Positions 33,421-42,562 of a stretch of 46,869 bases of DNA are shown here, piece after piece (the stretch's first letter is position 1; the number at the start of each line of letters is the position of its first letter). The position numbers and the translations under genes were made by a program. The notes under the pieces are model-generated. The model had not been told where the DNA came from and searched no databases. It saw only the letters and a list, made by a program, of their open reading frames with translations. The DNA comes from Anaerostipes sp. (GTDB lineage: Bacteria > Bacillota > Clostridia > Lachnospirales > Lachnospiraceae), in the NCBI GenBank assembly GCA_028697725.1, contig JAQVEG010000019.1, positions 1 through 46,869 of the forward strand, read 5' to 3'.

Positions 33421-33927
33421 TTATTCCTTAAATGATAAACATTTTCCGATAACTTCACCAGTCTTTAAATACTCATAAGTGGGGAACTCAAACAGAACAG
33501 GCTTTAATGTGTTGTAATTGACTTTTCCTTCTTCGTTTAGATGTTCTTCTTCCACATACGTTCCGCTGATGGAACAGATAAATGATTCAAAATTCTGTGT
33601 ATTATAAATATCTTCCACCTTACATTCAATGGCAAGAGGAGCTTCTTTGATAATTGGTGTTCCTTCTTCTCCAAGTTCAAAGTCAAATACTTCTGAATCT
33701 GCCTTTGGCAATATCTTTTCATCTACGATATTGATAGAAAGTTTATTTCCTTCCTTGATGAGATGATTGATGTGATGGGGAGCAGCAAGGCTTACCAATA
33801 CTCTGTCATGTCCAATGATTCCAATATGCGCAACCAACGTCCAGGTTGGGTTTTCTCCATTCATAGCACCAATTACAGTAACCGGCGTTGGGTATAATGC
33901 TAATGCAGATCCAATATTTTTCTTCAT
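33421..33927 (-). CDS. flavin reductase-like FMN-binding protein
   Basis: A 168-aa member of the flavin reductase-like split-barrel family, first gene of the TetR-controlled operon. Visible landmarks are ALALYPTPVTVIGA, NPTWTLVAHIGIIGHDRVLV, the conserved HHINHLIKEGNKLSINIV block and the late PVLFEFPTYEYLKTGEVIG. Such proteins either reduce free flavin with NAD(P)H or use bound FMN directly. The Cys often found in the conserved centre of ferredoxin-like relatives is absent. A good ribosome site (AAGGAGG) precedes the ATG. It may feed the flavodoxin encoded downstream. Confidence 0.88.
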   Translation of the reverse strand: MKKNIGSALALYPTPVTVIGAMNGENPTWTLVAHIGIIGHDRVLVSLAAPHHINHLIKEGNKLSINIVDEKILPKADSEVFDFELGEEGTPIIKEAPLAIECKVEDIYNTQNFESFICSISGTYVEEEHLNEEGKVNYNTLKPVLFEFPTYEYLKTGEVIGKCLSFKE

Positions 33928-33952
33928 GTGTATTCCCTCCTTAGATCAAAGC

Positions 33953-34002
33953 TGACACCGTGTCAATACATAAAATATATCACTATTCTGACACTGTGTC
34001 AA
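33953..34002 (-). promoter_or_regulatory. TetR-controlled promoter with twin palindromic operators
   Basis: Minus-strand TTGACA (33997-34002), 17-bp spacer, TATATT (33974-33979). Operator 1, TGACACTGTGTCA (33989-34001), covers the -35; operator 2, TGACACCGTGTCA (33953-33965), covers the transcript start. Both are 13-bp palindromes differing only at the centre, with centres 36 bp apart. The arrangement fits tight repression by the TetR protein of the same operon. Confidence 0.87.
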
Positions 34003-34027
34003 TACGTTTCCATAGATATGCACAATG

Positions 34028-34075
34028 AAAAAATCCGAGGAACGAAACTGCCACCTGGCAATCTCAATCCTCGGA
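34028..34075 (-). terminator. intrinsic terminator of the ABC transporter operon
   Basis: Arms TCCGAGGA (34034-34041) and TCCTCGGA (34068-34075), with an inner TGCCAcCTGGCA stem (34050-34060) in the loop, followed on the minus strand by six T residues. It lies 5 bp after the stop of the last permease gene. Confidence 0.82.
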
Positions 34076-34079
34076 AATC

Positions 34080-36461
34080 CTAATTCTTTATCCTGTCCAC
34101 CAAAGAATCTTTATTTTGTCGCTTTAAGCAGCAGAATGAAATCAGCATGGGAATACCTATCATACCAATAATATAAAGGATAGCTGCTACAACTGGAAAC
34201 TGATACTCCAAATACTTTGCTGAGTTTTTCATGAAATAAATAAATCCAAAACCTAACCCTGTACCAAGTGTCAGTGTTATAAGAATATTGGGCAATGCAA
34301 GGAGAATGCTTTCTCCAAAGAGCATATTGCGAACCTGCCTTTCTTCCATACCGATGGATTCTAACATCGATAGTTCTTGTTTTCGAGATGTAATACTGCT
34401 GATTACCGTATTTATTAAATTGAAGATACTGAATAATATAATAAATATGGATATTCCATATATTTGTACTTGCAATTTTTGTATTTGTCCAGAATCCTCT
34501 ATTCTTTGTTCTCGCAATGTCCAAAACGATAAATCTTCATAATCATTTAGTAATGTTCTTATCTCTTCTTCTACCTGATTACCGTTTTTTTCATAATCCT
34601 CAACAGATATAGAAAACGCAGATGCTGTATTCATTATTTTCCATAATTTCCTTATGGTCTTATCTGTCATACAAAAAGTTGGTCTGCTGCTGTCGGATTC
34701 AACCATTTTTGAAGAAACAGCCGCAATTTCCAATTCTATCGTCTGTTCCTTACCATCAAAATAGCGGAACTTTATTTTGTCTCCCGGCTCAAACGTAATC
34801 CCATTCACACTTTCACTAAAGTCACTGTTTGTAATCAAAATAGCATCATTTTCTGCCATATATTCATAGCTGTTATTCCCATCCGCAGATATTTGTTCAT
34901 ACTCTATATCATCTAACGTAAGGGGATAAAAACTTTGAAGAAATGTAGCCCCTTGATATTCAACATTTCCAGCTACTTCTTTTTCAACTTGAATGTTTTT
35001 TACATAAGGTATTTTTCGTATATTTTCTACCAACTCGCTTCCAAGATGACCTGTAAGCTGCATTTCTGTTATTCCATAAGTTTTAGGTGAGCTGTGGTCG
35101 TACAAATACGAAATATAATACTCACTATTTTGGAACTTATCCTGTCTGGAATATGCCTCTTTATCCCACGATGAAATCCATGTTGTGGCAACCATAAAAA
35201 TAATTCCACCGAGGGCAAGTGATACTGTTGTAAACCACCATCTTTTTCGATTATTTTTATTTTCCATTCGTGCTAATGTATAAGGTGTTAATTTTCTGTG
35301 CTTTCCAGTACCTGCCCGTTCTTTTTTAGAAACGCTCACACTTCTTGAAGCTTCTATGGGAGAGATTTTGGATGCAATAGTAGCAGGCTTTCCTATAGAA
35401 ATTTGAACGATTAGAATACCAAAAATACTGACAATGAACGCTACGATACCAAAATTTTCAAATGTCCATCCATCGGCATGTAAAAGAAAAGATACAATAC
35501 CACTCACCACCAAACCAATCGGTATTGCAAAAAGGCTTAATAGCAGACCTTCCCGACGTATCATCTTTTTCACCTGCTTCTCTGTCATACCAATTGTCTG
35601 TAGCTGTCCAATCTGTTGTACACGTGAAGTTACAGAAAGGTAAAAAACACTATAAATCACGATGCCACTGGCAATAAAAAGCAATATTGATACAAATAAA
35701 ATGGTGTATGCACTACTATTTCCGTCTTGAAGAGATTGCTCAAATTTTCCATTTATATTTACATTTTGCCGTTCAATACCGTAATCCATAGCTAGTTGAT
35801 ATACCGCTGTTGTAAATGTGGATACCGACATATCCTCCGCTTCGATTATGCGTACAAGAGCCGTATATGGCAAATCTTTCATTTCCAAACTCTGTTCTGC
35901 AAAAGCTTTCGATACTCGAACCGGATGGGTCAGAGTAGAATATTCATCATTTGTATAACCACAGATAGTGAATTTCTCTGTTGTACCGTCTATGTTCAAA
36001 TTTATGGATGCTCCTAGACTATACTCTTTTCCTAAAGCATTTATAAATGCTTTATCTACAACAATTTCATCATACTTTTCGGGTTCTTTCCCCTTGGCAA
36101 GTACATAAGTCCGTATTCTTTCCTCAGAACGATTGCTGTAATAGAGGTTATACTTAACCCCATCTATTTTACGCTCTTTCTCAGAATGTTTATATGGAAT
36201 ACACAATTCTGTTCTTTCATCAGAAGCAAGACTTTGTATCTGCTCCTTTGTAACATCCATATACATTACATGCTGCATATTTTCTAAAACCTGTGTTTCG
36301 GCAGTCTGCATTCCAATGATAAAAAGTGAAATTGTAGATACGAGGGTAATTGCCAGTAAAATTGATAACGTCGAAAAGAGACTTGACATTTTATTTGCCA
36401 TAAGATTGTTTTTTGCCATGGAGTAAATAATTCTGCTGTTGTTGTTCGTATTCAAGCTCAT
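34080..36461 (-). CDS. FtsX-type ABC transporter permease (second pair)
   Basis: A 793-aa membrane protein of the FtsX/MacB-like permease class. One helix near the N-terminus is followed by a ~200-residue extracellular domain, a cluster of three helices (~255-360) with the conserved VTSRVQQIGQLQTIGMTEKQ coupling segment, a second large extracellular domain and three more C-terminal helices with TSRKQELSMLESIGMEERQV. This duplicated layout is typical of permeases that export or sense antimicrobial peptides. ATG at 36461 follows AGGTGG and lies 2 bp after the stop of its ATPase gene, so the two are coupled. It is the last gene of the operon. Confidence 0.9.
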   Translation of the reverse strand: MSLNTNNNSRIIYSMAKNNLMANKMSSLFSTLSILLAITLVSTISLFIIGMQTAETQVLENMQHVMYMDVTKEQIQSLASDERTELCIPYKHSEKERKIDGVKYNLYYSNRSEERIRTYVLAKGKEPEKYDEIVVDKAFINALGKEYSLGASINLNIDGTTEKFTICGYTNDEYSTLTHPVRVSKAFAEQSLEMKDLPYTALVRIIEAEDMSVSTFTTAVYQLAMDYGIERQNVNINGKFEQSLQDGNSSAYTILFVSILLFIASGIVIYSVFYLSVTSRVQQIGQLQTIGMTEKQVKKMIRREGLLLSLFAIPIGLVVSGIVSFLLHADGWTFENFGIVAFIVSIFGILIVQISIGKPATIASKISPIEASRSVSVSKKERAGTGKHRKLTPYTLARMENKNNRKRWWFTTVSLALGGIIFMVATTWISSWDKEAYSRQDKFQNSEYYISYLYDHSSPKTYGITEMQLTGHLGSELVENIRKIPYVKNIQVEKEVAGNVEYQGATFLQSFYPLTLDDIEYEQISADGNNSYEYMAENDAILITNSDFSESVNGITFEPGDKIKFRYFDGKEQTIELEIAAVSSKMVESDSSRPTFCMTDKTIRKLWKIMNTASAFSISVEDYEKNGNQVEEEIRTLLNDYEDLSFWTLREQRIEDSGQIQKLQVQIYGISIFIILFSIFNLINTVISSITSRKQELSMLESIGMEERQVRNMLFGESILLALPNILITLTLGTGLGFGFIYFMKNSAKYLEYQFPVVAAILYIIGMIGIPMLISFCCLKRQNKDSLVDRIKN

Positions 36462-36463
36462 AC

Positions 36464-37138
36464 TTACCACCTGCTTTCCACGATTCTGCCGTCCTCAATG
36501 CGGATCGTGCGGTCAGCAGACTGTGCAATTTCATCATTATGAGTAATCATAACAATGGTCTGATGAAACCTTTCGCCAGTGGCTTTTAGTAAACCGATTA
36601 CTTCCCGACTTGTATGACTGTCAAGGTTTCCAGTCGGTTCATCCGCTAAAATAATTGCAGGTTTTGCCACTAATGCTCTCGCAATAGCGACTCTTTGTTG
36701 TTGACCTCCAGACAGTTTATTTGGTTTCCTATTTAACTTATCTTCTAATCCCAATGTTCCTGCAATCGTTTCTAAATACTCTTTATCAACGCTCCGTCCA
36801 TCTAATTCTACGGGAAGCACAATGTTATCATATACGGTCAAATTTGGCATGAGATTATAGTTCTGGAAAATGAATCCGATTTTTCTTCTGCGAAAAACAG
36901 CAAGTTCATTCTTACCCAGACCGCTTAATTCCTGCCCATCCACACATATACTCCCACTGGTAGGTACATCTAACCCACCAAGCATATGAAGCAGGGTACT
37001 TTTTCCTGAACCAGAAGTTCCTACAATTGCTGTAAATCCTCCCCGCTCAATTTCCAACGAAATTCCATCTAGTGCTTTTACCAATAATGGCTCAGTTCCA
37101 TAGTATTTTGTCAGATTATTCGTTTTTAATATATTCAT
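36464..37138 (-). CDS. ABC transporter ATPase (second pair)
   Basis: A 224-aa ATPase of the MacB/LolD/BceA-like group. Walker A GTSGSGKST, Q-loop FIFQNYNL, signature LSGGQQQRVAIARAL, Walker B IILADEPTGNLD and the switch histidine in MITHN are all intact. It partners the 793-aa permease directly downstream. It is strongly similar to the ATPase at 39741-40406 along its whole length, so the two ATPase-permease pairs look like an old tandem duplication. Confidence 0.95.
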   Translation of the reverse strand: MNILKTNNLTKYYGTEPLLVKALDGISLEIERGGFTAIVGTSGSGKSTLLHMLGGLDVPTSGSICVDGQELSGLGKNELAVFRRRKIGFIFQNYNLMPNLTVYDNIVLPVELDGRSVDKEYLETIAGTLGLEDKLNRKPNKLSGGQQQRVAIARALVAKPAIILADEPTGNLDSHTSREVIGLLKATGERFHQTIVMITHNDEIAQSADRTIRIEDGRIVESRW

Positions 37139-37180
37139 TCTTTTTCGATTCCTTTCTTCTTGATACCTTCTATAATAAAA

Positions 37181-39727
37181 TTAATCCGTTGCCCGTAATC
37201 GCTCCACAAGGCTTTGTTTCTCAATATTTTTACAGCATAGATATGGGATGAAAACTGCAAAAGCAATAATAATTGGGGTGCAATACACAAGTGCCATAAT
37301 AGTAAAGTGGAATGTAGAACTCCAGTCGTTCGCTACCATTGCTCGAACTCCGACACCTACAGCCAATGAGCCTAATACATAGGATGCTAAAAGGGTGAAT
37401 CCAGCGTAAAACAGTCCTTCGTAAATCAACATTTTACGCAACTGATATTTTGTCATGCCAATACTTTGTATCATGGCAAACTCTTTTTGTCTGGATACAA
37501 TAGCTGTAACCATAGAATTAACAAAGTTGAGAATGCCTACAAAGGCAATAATCAAGCTGATGGATAGTGCCATAACGGTAGTTGACCTGGTTTGGCTTTT
37601 ATAGTGTTCTATCAAAGTGTTTTTACTTTCAAAGGACATGCTTTTATCCTCATTAGCTTGATAATCCAATAGCATTTGCTCTGCCTGCGTTTGCTTTTCC
37701 TCTGCGACATTGAAGAAAAATTTTCGAATGGTGTTATCGGGGTAAATTGCCTTAAATTCATCTGTTGGAAGATAGAATGACAGGAACTCCGCATTCCCAC
37801 TATTGACCCCCTCTGTTATAGGTGTAATGTTTGCAATGATACCCATAACAACATATTCCTTGTCGCCTAGCGTTACGGTATCACCAACGGCATAAGTTGG
37901 CTGAATTTCTTTTTCGCTTTCTTCTGCACCAGAAGACGCTTCTACCATTACATAACCACCTTCTTGAAATTTTTCTTTCTCAAAAACACCATCTATGATG
38001 CGGTAGTCCTGTGAAAATGTATCTAAAATCAGACCATCAATACCGTATAAAACAGAACTACACTCTCCTGTTTCCAGCATTTCATGGTAAGCAGTGGTAG
38101 TTTCGGCATCAGTGGCTTCCATATATACAAGTCTTTCATCAGCATTAAAGTAGGTTTGTATATTTTGAAGAGCAGATGCACCAATGACATGGTTGATTGA
38201 TTGAGAATACAAATGCCCTGTGGATTCCAACCCTGAGAGAGTTTCAATCTGATTGACCAATTTATCGGATATGGTTGTTCCATAAGGGTCATACTGTCCG
38301 AAATTGGTAGCAATAGAGCTGTCCTTGACTTCAAAATCACTTATAACGTTGAAACTCATATACTTTTCAATATCAAAGCTGCTATTTTTTGCTGTTAAGC
38401 CAGTTAACAGAACAAGCCCTAATGTAAGGGAACAAATAACAGTAACTGTTCGTTTCTTATTCCGACCTAAATTTGCAAGTGCCATTCCATGCAAACTTGA
38501 ACCCTTTTGCCCTTTCTTCATTTTCTTTTTGATGTTCGTTTGGCTGTCGGTATAGCGTAGAGCCTCCATCGGTGATACTTTTCCTGCAAGTTTAGCAGGC
38601 TTCATACAAGAAATTAAGACTGTCATCCATGCGAAAATTGCCGAGCCAATAAAAATGAAAGGATTTACTTCAACCGTAGCTTCCAATAGATTACCGTAAA
38701 TCACAAGCGGGACAAGTATCGTTCCCAAAAAATAGCCTAAAAGCAATCCGATAGGAATGGCAATTAGTGAAAGGCGATTCGCCTGCCCATATATCATTTT
38801 CTTTAGTTGACGTTTCGATGTTCCTAATGTTTTCAGTTTGCCATAAAAACGAATATCCGTTGCCACAGAAATTTGAAAAATATTGTAGATAATTAAGTAG
38901 CCACTAATAAATACGAGTACCACGCAGATAACCATAGGCAGAAGTTCTCTCATAATATTCTGCTTCATTGATGAGTCAAATGCAAAGTTTGCACTGACAG
39001 ATGTTGTTTCTGCTGCTCCAATATCAGCGAGAATAGATTTTCCGACTTGTTCCAAATTTTTATCATTACCTACATTGACATGAAGCTGCTTCCTTCCAAA
39101 GTACTGCCCATTTTCTCCAATATCAGAAACTTCGGCAATATAATCTTCAGATACCCATGCCATACTTGCAAGGGCAGCACTATTCCCATTCCAAAATCCA
39201 GACAACACAAATGTGCTTGTAATGTAGTCCTGGCCAGCCATATCCTTTCGCCATTTCAAGGTAATGCTTTGTCCCAATTCATAAGGAATACCTAATTTAT
39301 CAAGAGTAATAGTATCTAAAGCAATTTCATTAGCTTTTTGCGGCATAGTACCTGTTGTCGGAAGTGAAAATGACGTTTGTGCATAAAACTGGTCTGCTTG
39401 ACGAATTTCTATCTGTCTGCCGTTTAGCTCTGAATTTTCTGCTATTCCGACAACAGTAGATACCCCCAATTCACGCACATCTTTATGTGCAGCAATGTTT
39501 TCTATCTCCTTATCACTCACATTATCAAAAGATAAGTGGCTACTAAATCCTGCCTGCTGCATATTCATATCTTGCATATTTTTGACCATGCTTTGTGAGA
39601 GAACAAACAATGAGGTGAACATAAGCGTTGTCATGACAATCGCAATTACGGCCACCAAATTGCGTGTTTTGTTTGTCCGAAAGCTCCTATTGGCAAGTGT
39701 CTGTAGTATTGTTTTTTTGTTTTTCAT
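37181..39727 (-). CDS. FtsX-type ABC transporter permease (first pair)
   Basis: An 848-aa membrane protein with the same double FtsX layout as the downstream permease: N-terminal helix (RNLVAVIAIVMTTLMFTSLF), extracellular domain, helices at ~265-375 with FYGKLKTLGTSKRQLKKM, a central helix, a second larger extracellular domain and three C-terminal helices with SRQKEFAMIQSIGMTKYQ. ATG at 39727 is chosen because AAGGTGG precedes it and it begins the basic, helix-leading segment; the longer frame adds 23 residues read through the spacer. It follows its ATPase by 13 bp. Substrate probably a peptide, by family and by the linked kinase. Confidence 0.9.
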   Translation of the reverse strand: MKNKKTILQTLANRSFRTNKTRNLVAVIAIVMTTLMFTSLFVLSQSMVKNMQDMNMQQAGFSSHLSFDNVSDKEIENIAAHKDVRELGVSTVVGIAENSELNGRQIEIRQADQFYAQTSFSLPTTGTMPQKANEIALDTITLDKLGIPYELGQSITLKWRKDMAGQDYITSTFVLSGFWNGNSAALASMAWVSEDYIAEVSDIGENGQYFGRKQLHVNVGNDKNLEQVGKSILADIGAAETTSVSANFAFDSSMKQNIMRELLPMVICVVLVFISGYLIIYNIFQISVATDIRFYGKLKTLGTSKRQLKKMIYGQANRLSLIAIPIGLLLGYFLGTILVPLVIYGNLLEATVEVNPFIFIGSAIFAWMTVLISCMKPAKLAGKVSPMEALRYTDSQTNIKKKMKKGQKGSSLHGMALANLGRNKKRTVTVICSLTLGLVLLTGLTAKNSSFDIEKYMSFNVISDFEVKDSSIATNFGQYDPYGTTISDKLVNQIETLSGLESTGHLYSQSINHVIGASALQNIQTYFNADERLVYMEATDAETTTAYHEMLETGECSSVLYGIDGLILDTFSQDYRIIDGVFEKEKFQEGGYVMVEASSGAEESEKEIQPTYAVGDTVTLGDKEYVVMGIIANITPITEGVNSGNAEFLSFYLPTDEFKAIYPDNTIRKFFFNVAEEKQTQAEQMLLDYQANEDKSMSFESKNTLIEHYKSQTRSTTVMALSISLIIAFVGILNFVNSMVTAIVSRQKEFAMIQSIGMTKYQLRKMLIYEGLFYAGFTLLASYVLGSLAVGVGVRAMVANDWSSTFHFTIMALVYCTPIIIAFAVFIPYLCCKNIEKQSLVERLRATD

Positions 39728-39740
39728 TTTAATCACCACC

Positions 39741-40406
39741 TTACTGTGCAATACGTCCATCCTCGATACGGATGGTGCGGTCTGCTTGTGCCGCAATTTC
39801 GGGGTTGTGTGTAATCATAACAATGGTTTGGTGAAACTGCTTACTGGTAGCTTTTAAAAGAGCAATTACTTCATCGCTTGTTTTAGAATCAAGATTGCCT
39901 GTAGGCTCATCAGCAAGAATAATAGCAGGTTTACTTGCTAATGCTCTGGCAATAGCCACTCGTTGCTGTTGACCGCCCGATAAGTTGTTCGGCATATTGT
40001 TTAGTTTACTTTCTAGTTTCAAGATGGTAACAACCTCTTTTATAAAAGCCTTATCCGCTTTTTCTCCATCCAGATTGATTGGCATGGTGATATTTTCGTA
40101 GACATTCAGAATAGGAACAAGATTATAATTCTGAAAGATAAACCCTATACGTCTACGGCGAAAGATGGTCAAATCCTCATCTTTCATTTTTCCCAACTCG
40201 TAATTATCCACCTTTACGCTGCCACTACTTGGATGGTCAAGACCACCCAGCATATTCAAAAGAGTGGACTTACCGCTGCCCGATGTGCCGATGATGGCAA
40301 CAAATTCCCCCTGCTCAATGGAGATGCTAACATCATCCAATGCCTTAACCATGTTCGGCTCTACACCGTAATATTTTTTTAACCCATTTGTACTAAGAAT
40401 ACTCAT
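39741..40406 (-). CDS. ABC transporter ATPase (first pair)
   Basis: A 221-aa ATPase with Walker A GTSGSGKST, Q-loop FIFQNYNL, signature LSGGQQQRVAIARAL, Walker B IILADEPTGNLD and MITHN switch. It is first in the transporter operon, with a promoter upstream and AGGAG 9 nt before the ATG at 40406 (the codon before it is TTG). It partners the 848-aa permease. The kinase and regulator genes lie just upstream in the same direction but are separated by a terminator, so expression of the transporter is probably switched by the response regulator. Confidence 0.95.
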   Translation of the reverse strand: MSILSTNGLKKYYGVEPNMVKALDDVSISIEQGEFVAIIGTSGSGKSTLLNMLGGLDHPSSGSVKVDNYELGKMKDEDLTIFRRRRIGFIFQNYNLVPILNVYENITMPINLDGEKADKAFIKEVVTILKLESKLNNMPNNLSGGQQQRVAIARALASKPAIILADEPTGNLDSKTSDEVIALLKATSKQFHQTIVMITHNPEIAAQADRTIRIEDGRIAQ

Positions 40407-40441
40407 CAAATTTTTCTCCTTTTTTCTTTAAGATAGTTCTT

Positions 40442-40503
40442 ATTATATTTCCGAAAGAACAGGGTACAATGGGAATTGCCTAAACTAATATGCACATTGC
40501 ATA
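40442..40503 (-). promoter_or_regulatory. promoter and palindrome ahead of the ABC operon
   Basis: Minus-strand TTGTAC (40464-40469), 16-bp spacer, TATAAT (40442-40447). Upstream, TATGCA-cat-TGCATA (40489-40503) is an inverted repeat centred about 60 bp before the likely start, a possible activator site. LytTR proteins usually bind direct repeats, so the assignment to the adjacent regulator is tentative. Confidence 0.55.
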
Positions 40504-40516
40504 AATTAAATGACAT

Positions 40517-40553
40517 AAAAAAACACAATCAACCTTTTTGAGATTGACTGTAT
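40517..40553 (-). terminator. intrinsic terminator after the GHKL kinase gene
   Basis: Arms 40541-40553 and 40523-40534 pair over about 12 bp with several G-T pairs, loop of six, then seven T residues on the minus strand. It separates the kinase-regulator operon from the transporter operon. Confidence 0.78.
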
Positions 40554-40565
40554 TTTACTTCTTTA

Positions 40566-41852
40566 TTATGTTTGTATTGGGAGAATAATTTTTAGTACAA
40601 ATTTTCCTCCATCCGATTTGATAATGCATTCACCGCCGTACTTTTCCACGGCATTACGGATATTGGATAACCCGAACCCGTGTAAGAACTGGTCGTCTTT
40701 GTTGCTTTTGCTGTCTGATCGTATTTCTTGTTTCATATTGTTTTCTACTGCAATCATTAGCATATCCCTCAGTCGGTTCGCTTTTACCGTAATGAGCCGC
40801 TGCTCTATTGGCAGTTTTGCACTGGCTTCAATGGCATTATCGAGTGCATTTCCAAAAATGGTACTGACATCCAGTGGGGCAATAAAATTGCTATCCTCGA
40901 AGTGAATTAAAACGCTGAAATCAATGTTTTGTTCTTTTGCAGCTTGTGCTTTATCCCGTATAATAACATCTAAAAATTTATTACCCGTGTGATAGTAATT
41001 CTCATACCCTGCAATCTGTTCCTGCAAGGAAGTTATCATCTTGTCGGTTTCCGCATTACTGCTCTGACCTTGCAAGAGCAATAGATGATTTTTCAAATCA
41101 TGATAAACACCTCTCACACGTTCCTCAGTCTTTAACTTATCCTCATAATAGGCGTATTGCTGTTTTAGTCGCTCAATCATAATTTGGTCATTCTTTGCCT
41201 GTTCTTTTAAGGCATAGTTGTTTTTCGTATATAAAAACTGTATGCAAACAAAAAAGAAAAGTGCAAGCACTGAAAATTCCGTAATGGGATTAAACCATTC
41301 CGAGTAATTACTCATTAAGGGTGTAATCGCACCAATCCAAAAAAACAAATACACAGCATAGCTAACTGAAATTATTATAAAATCACGGATATTTATCTCA
41401 TATTGAAAATTTTTGAACACTCGATTGCAAAGTCCTGCAAGGAATAATATGAACAGGCAATGCATTACATAGACTTGCCAAGTCAAAAATTGAGTTCCGT
41501 TTATCTCAACCGTTAATTTCATAGGTAAAATAGACCCAGTCAGTACTGCCAGAGATTCTGATGCCCCTATTATAAAGTAGGTCACAAATATAGAAACGCC
41601 TGCTCTATATAAGCTATCCTTATAGCATAATTTAACCCAAATAAAAGCTAAGACAGATAGAATCGGCAGCTTGAAAACAGAATAATCCGTTAGCCATGTA
41701 AAAGCATAAGCATCACAAAAATGCAGGAGAACGAGAATCCATCGTACATACTTGTTCCTGTAATTTGGGCAAAAGGCAGACACAATTAACATAAAAGCAA
41801 TCGCTTCACTTAGGGTCATTGCTACATCCATTATTTGATAAAAAATCGTCAT
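40566..41852 (-). CDS. GHKL-type sensor histidine kinase (AgrC/VirS-like)
   Basis: A 428-aa kinase with about six membrane helices over the first ~200 residues, a coiled linker and a cytoplasmic core: phospho-acceptor region YHDLKNHLLLLQG, N box IFGNALDNAIEAS and G box GFGLSNIRNAVEKYGG. This is the HPK10/GHKL class, which in Firmicutes typically senses peptides and partners LytTR regulators. The ATG at 41852 overlaps the regulator's TGA by 4 bp (ATGA) and GGGGAG precedes it, so this start is secure over one five codons earlier. The signal may be the small peptide encoded just upstream or a substrate of the ABC pairs. Confidence 0.93.
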   Translation of the reverse strand: MTIFYQIMDVAMTLSEAIAFMLIVSAFCPNYRNKYVRWILVLLHFCDAYAFTWLTDYSVFKLPILSVLAFIWVKLCYKDSLYRAGVSIFVTYFIIGASESLAVLTGSILPMKLTVEINGTQFLTWQVYVMHCLFILFLAGLCNRVFKNFQYEINIRDFIIISVSYAVYLFFWIGAITPLMSNYSEWFNPITEFSVLALFFFVCIQFLYTKNNYALKEQAKNDQIMIERLKQQYAYYEDKLKTEERVRGVYHDLKNHLLLLQGQSSNAETDKMITSLQEQIAGYENYYHTGNKFLDVIIRDKAQAAKEQNIDFSVLIHFEDSNFIAPLDVSTIFGNALDNAIEASAKLPIEQRLITVKANRLRDMLMIAVENNMKQEIRSDSKSNKDDQFLHGFGLSNIRNAVEKYGGECIIKSDGGKFVLKIILPIQT

Positions 41853-42562
41853 AGCATTTCTCCCCAATACTCTGCCAACTGCTGCATAAATTCTTTGCGT
41901 TTAGGTTGGCTAATAGGAAGTCTTTCACCGCTTATCAATATAATTTCCAAACCCTCTACATTTTTTACAAAAAATAAATTTACAATATATGAAGTATGGC
42001 AACGAGCAAAGCCTTGTGTAAGTAGCGGTAGCTCAACCTCTTTCATTGTTTTATAGCAAAGAATATTCTCTTGCTCGGTATGAAACATTAAGTTGCGGTT
42101 AAAGGTTTCTATATAACGCAAGGTGTTCAAAAACACTTTATATCTTCCGTGATCATTGGCTACGAGGATATGAGGATTTTCCGCCTGTGCATAATGCTTT
42201 TTCAGCCAACTGTCCATTTCAGATTTCAAACGAATATACTTCATCGGTTTCATGATATAGTTGGTGGCTTGATATTTGTACCCCTCAAGAGCGTACCTTG
42301 CCAATGTGGTTAGAAAGATAATGCCAACTTTTGCATCTATCTTTCTGATTTTTTCAGCCGCCTGTAAGCCGTTCATCCTATCCATTTTGATGTCGAGAAA
42401 TACGAGGTCAATCGTGGTATCGTAGTTCTCTACCAGTTTACAGCCGTCGGAATAAGTAGTAATACGCATTTCACATTCTGTTTCAACAGAATAGCGTTTC
42501 AATAATTCGCTTAATTGCTGTATGAATAATTGCTCATCATCGCATATTGCTATGTGTATCAT
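41849..42562 (-). CDS. LytTR-family response regulator
   Basis: A 237-aa regulator: receiver domain (IAICDDEQLFIQQL, phospho-acceptor D in LVFLDIKMDRMNG, K in ATNYIMKPM) then a LytTR DNA-binding domain (VFLNTLRYIETFNRNLMFHT to LPISQPKRKEFMQQ). ATG at 42562 follows AGAGG by 8 nt; an upstream GTG is less likely. The first 26 bp overlap the end of the 45-aa ORF. It forms a coupled pair with the GHKL kinase and probably drives the ABC operon downstream. Confidence 0.94.
   Translation of the reverse strand: MIHIAICDDEQLFIQQLSELLKRYSVETECEMRITTYSDGCKLVENYDTTIDLVFLDIKMDRMNGLQAAEKIRKIDAKVGIIFLTTLARYALEGYKYQATNYIMKPMKYIRLKSEMDSWLKKHYAQAENPHILVANDHGRYKVFLNTLRYIETFNRNLMFHTEQENILCYKTMKEVELPLLTQGFARCHTSYIVNLFFVKNVEGLEIILISGERLPISQPKRKEFMQQLAEYWGEML

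Noticed and set aside
34111..34524. 137-aa minus-strand open frame
   Set aside because: Out-of-frame reading of the permease C-terminus; it begins within the extracellular domain and has no start signals.
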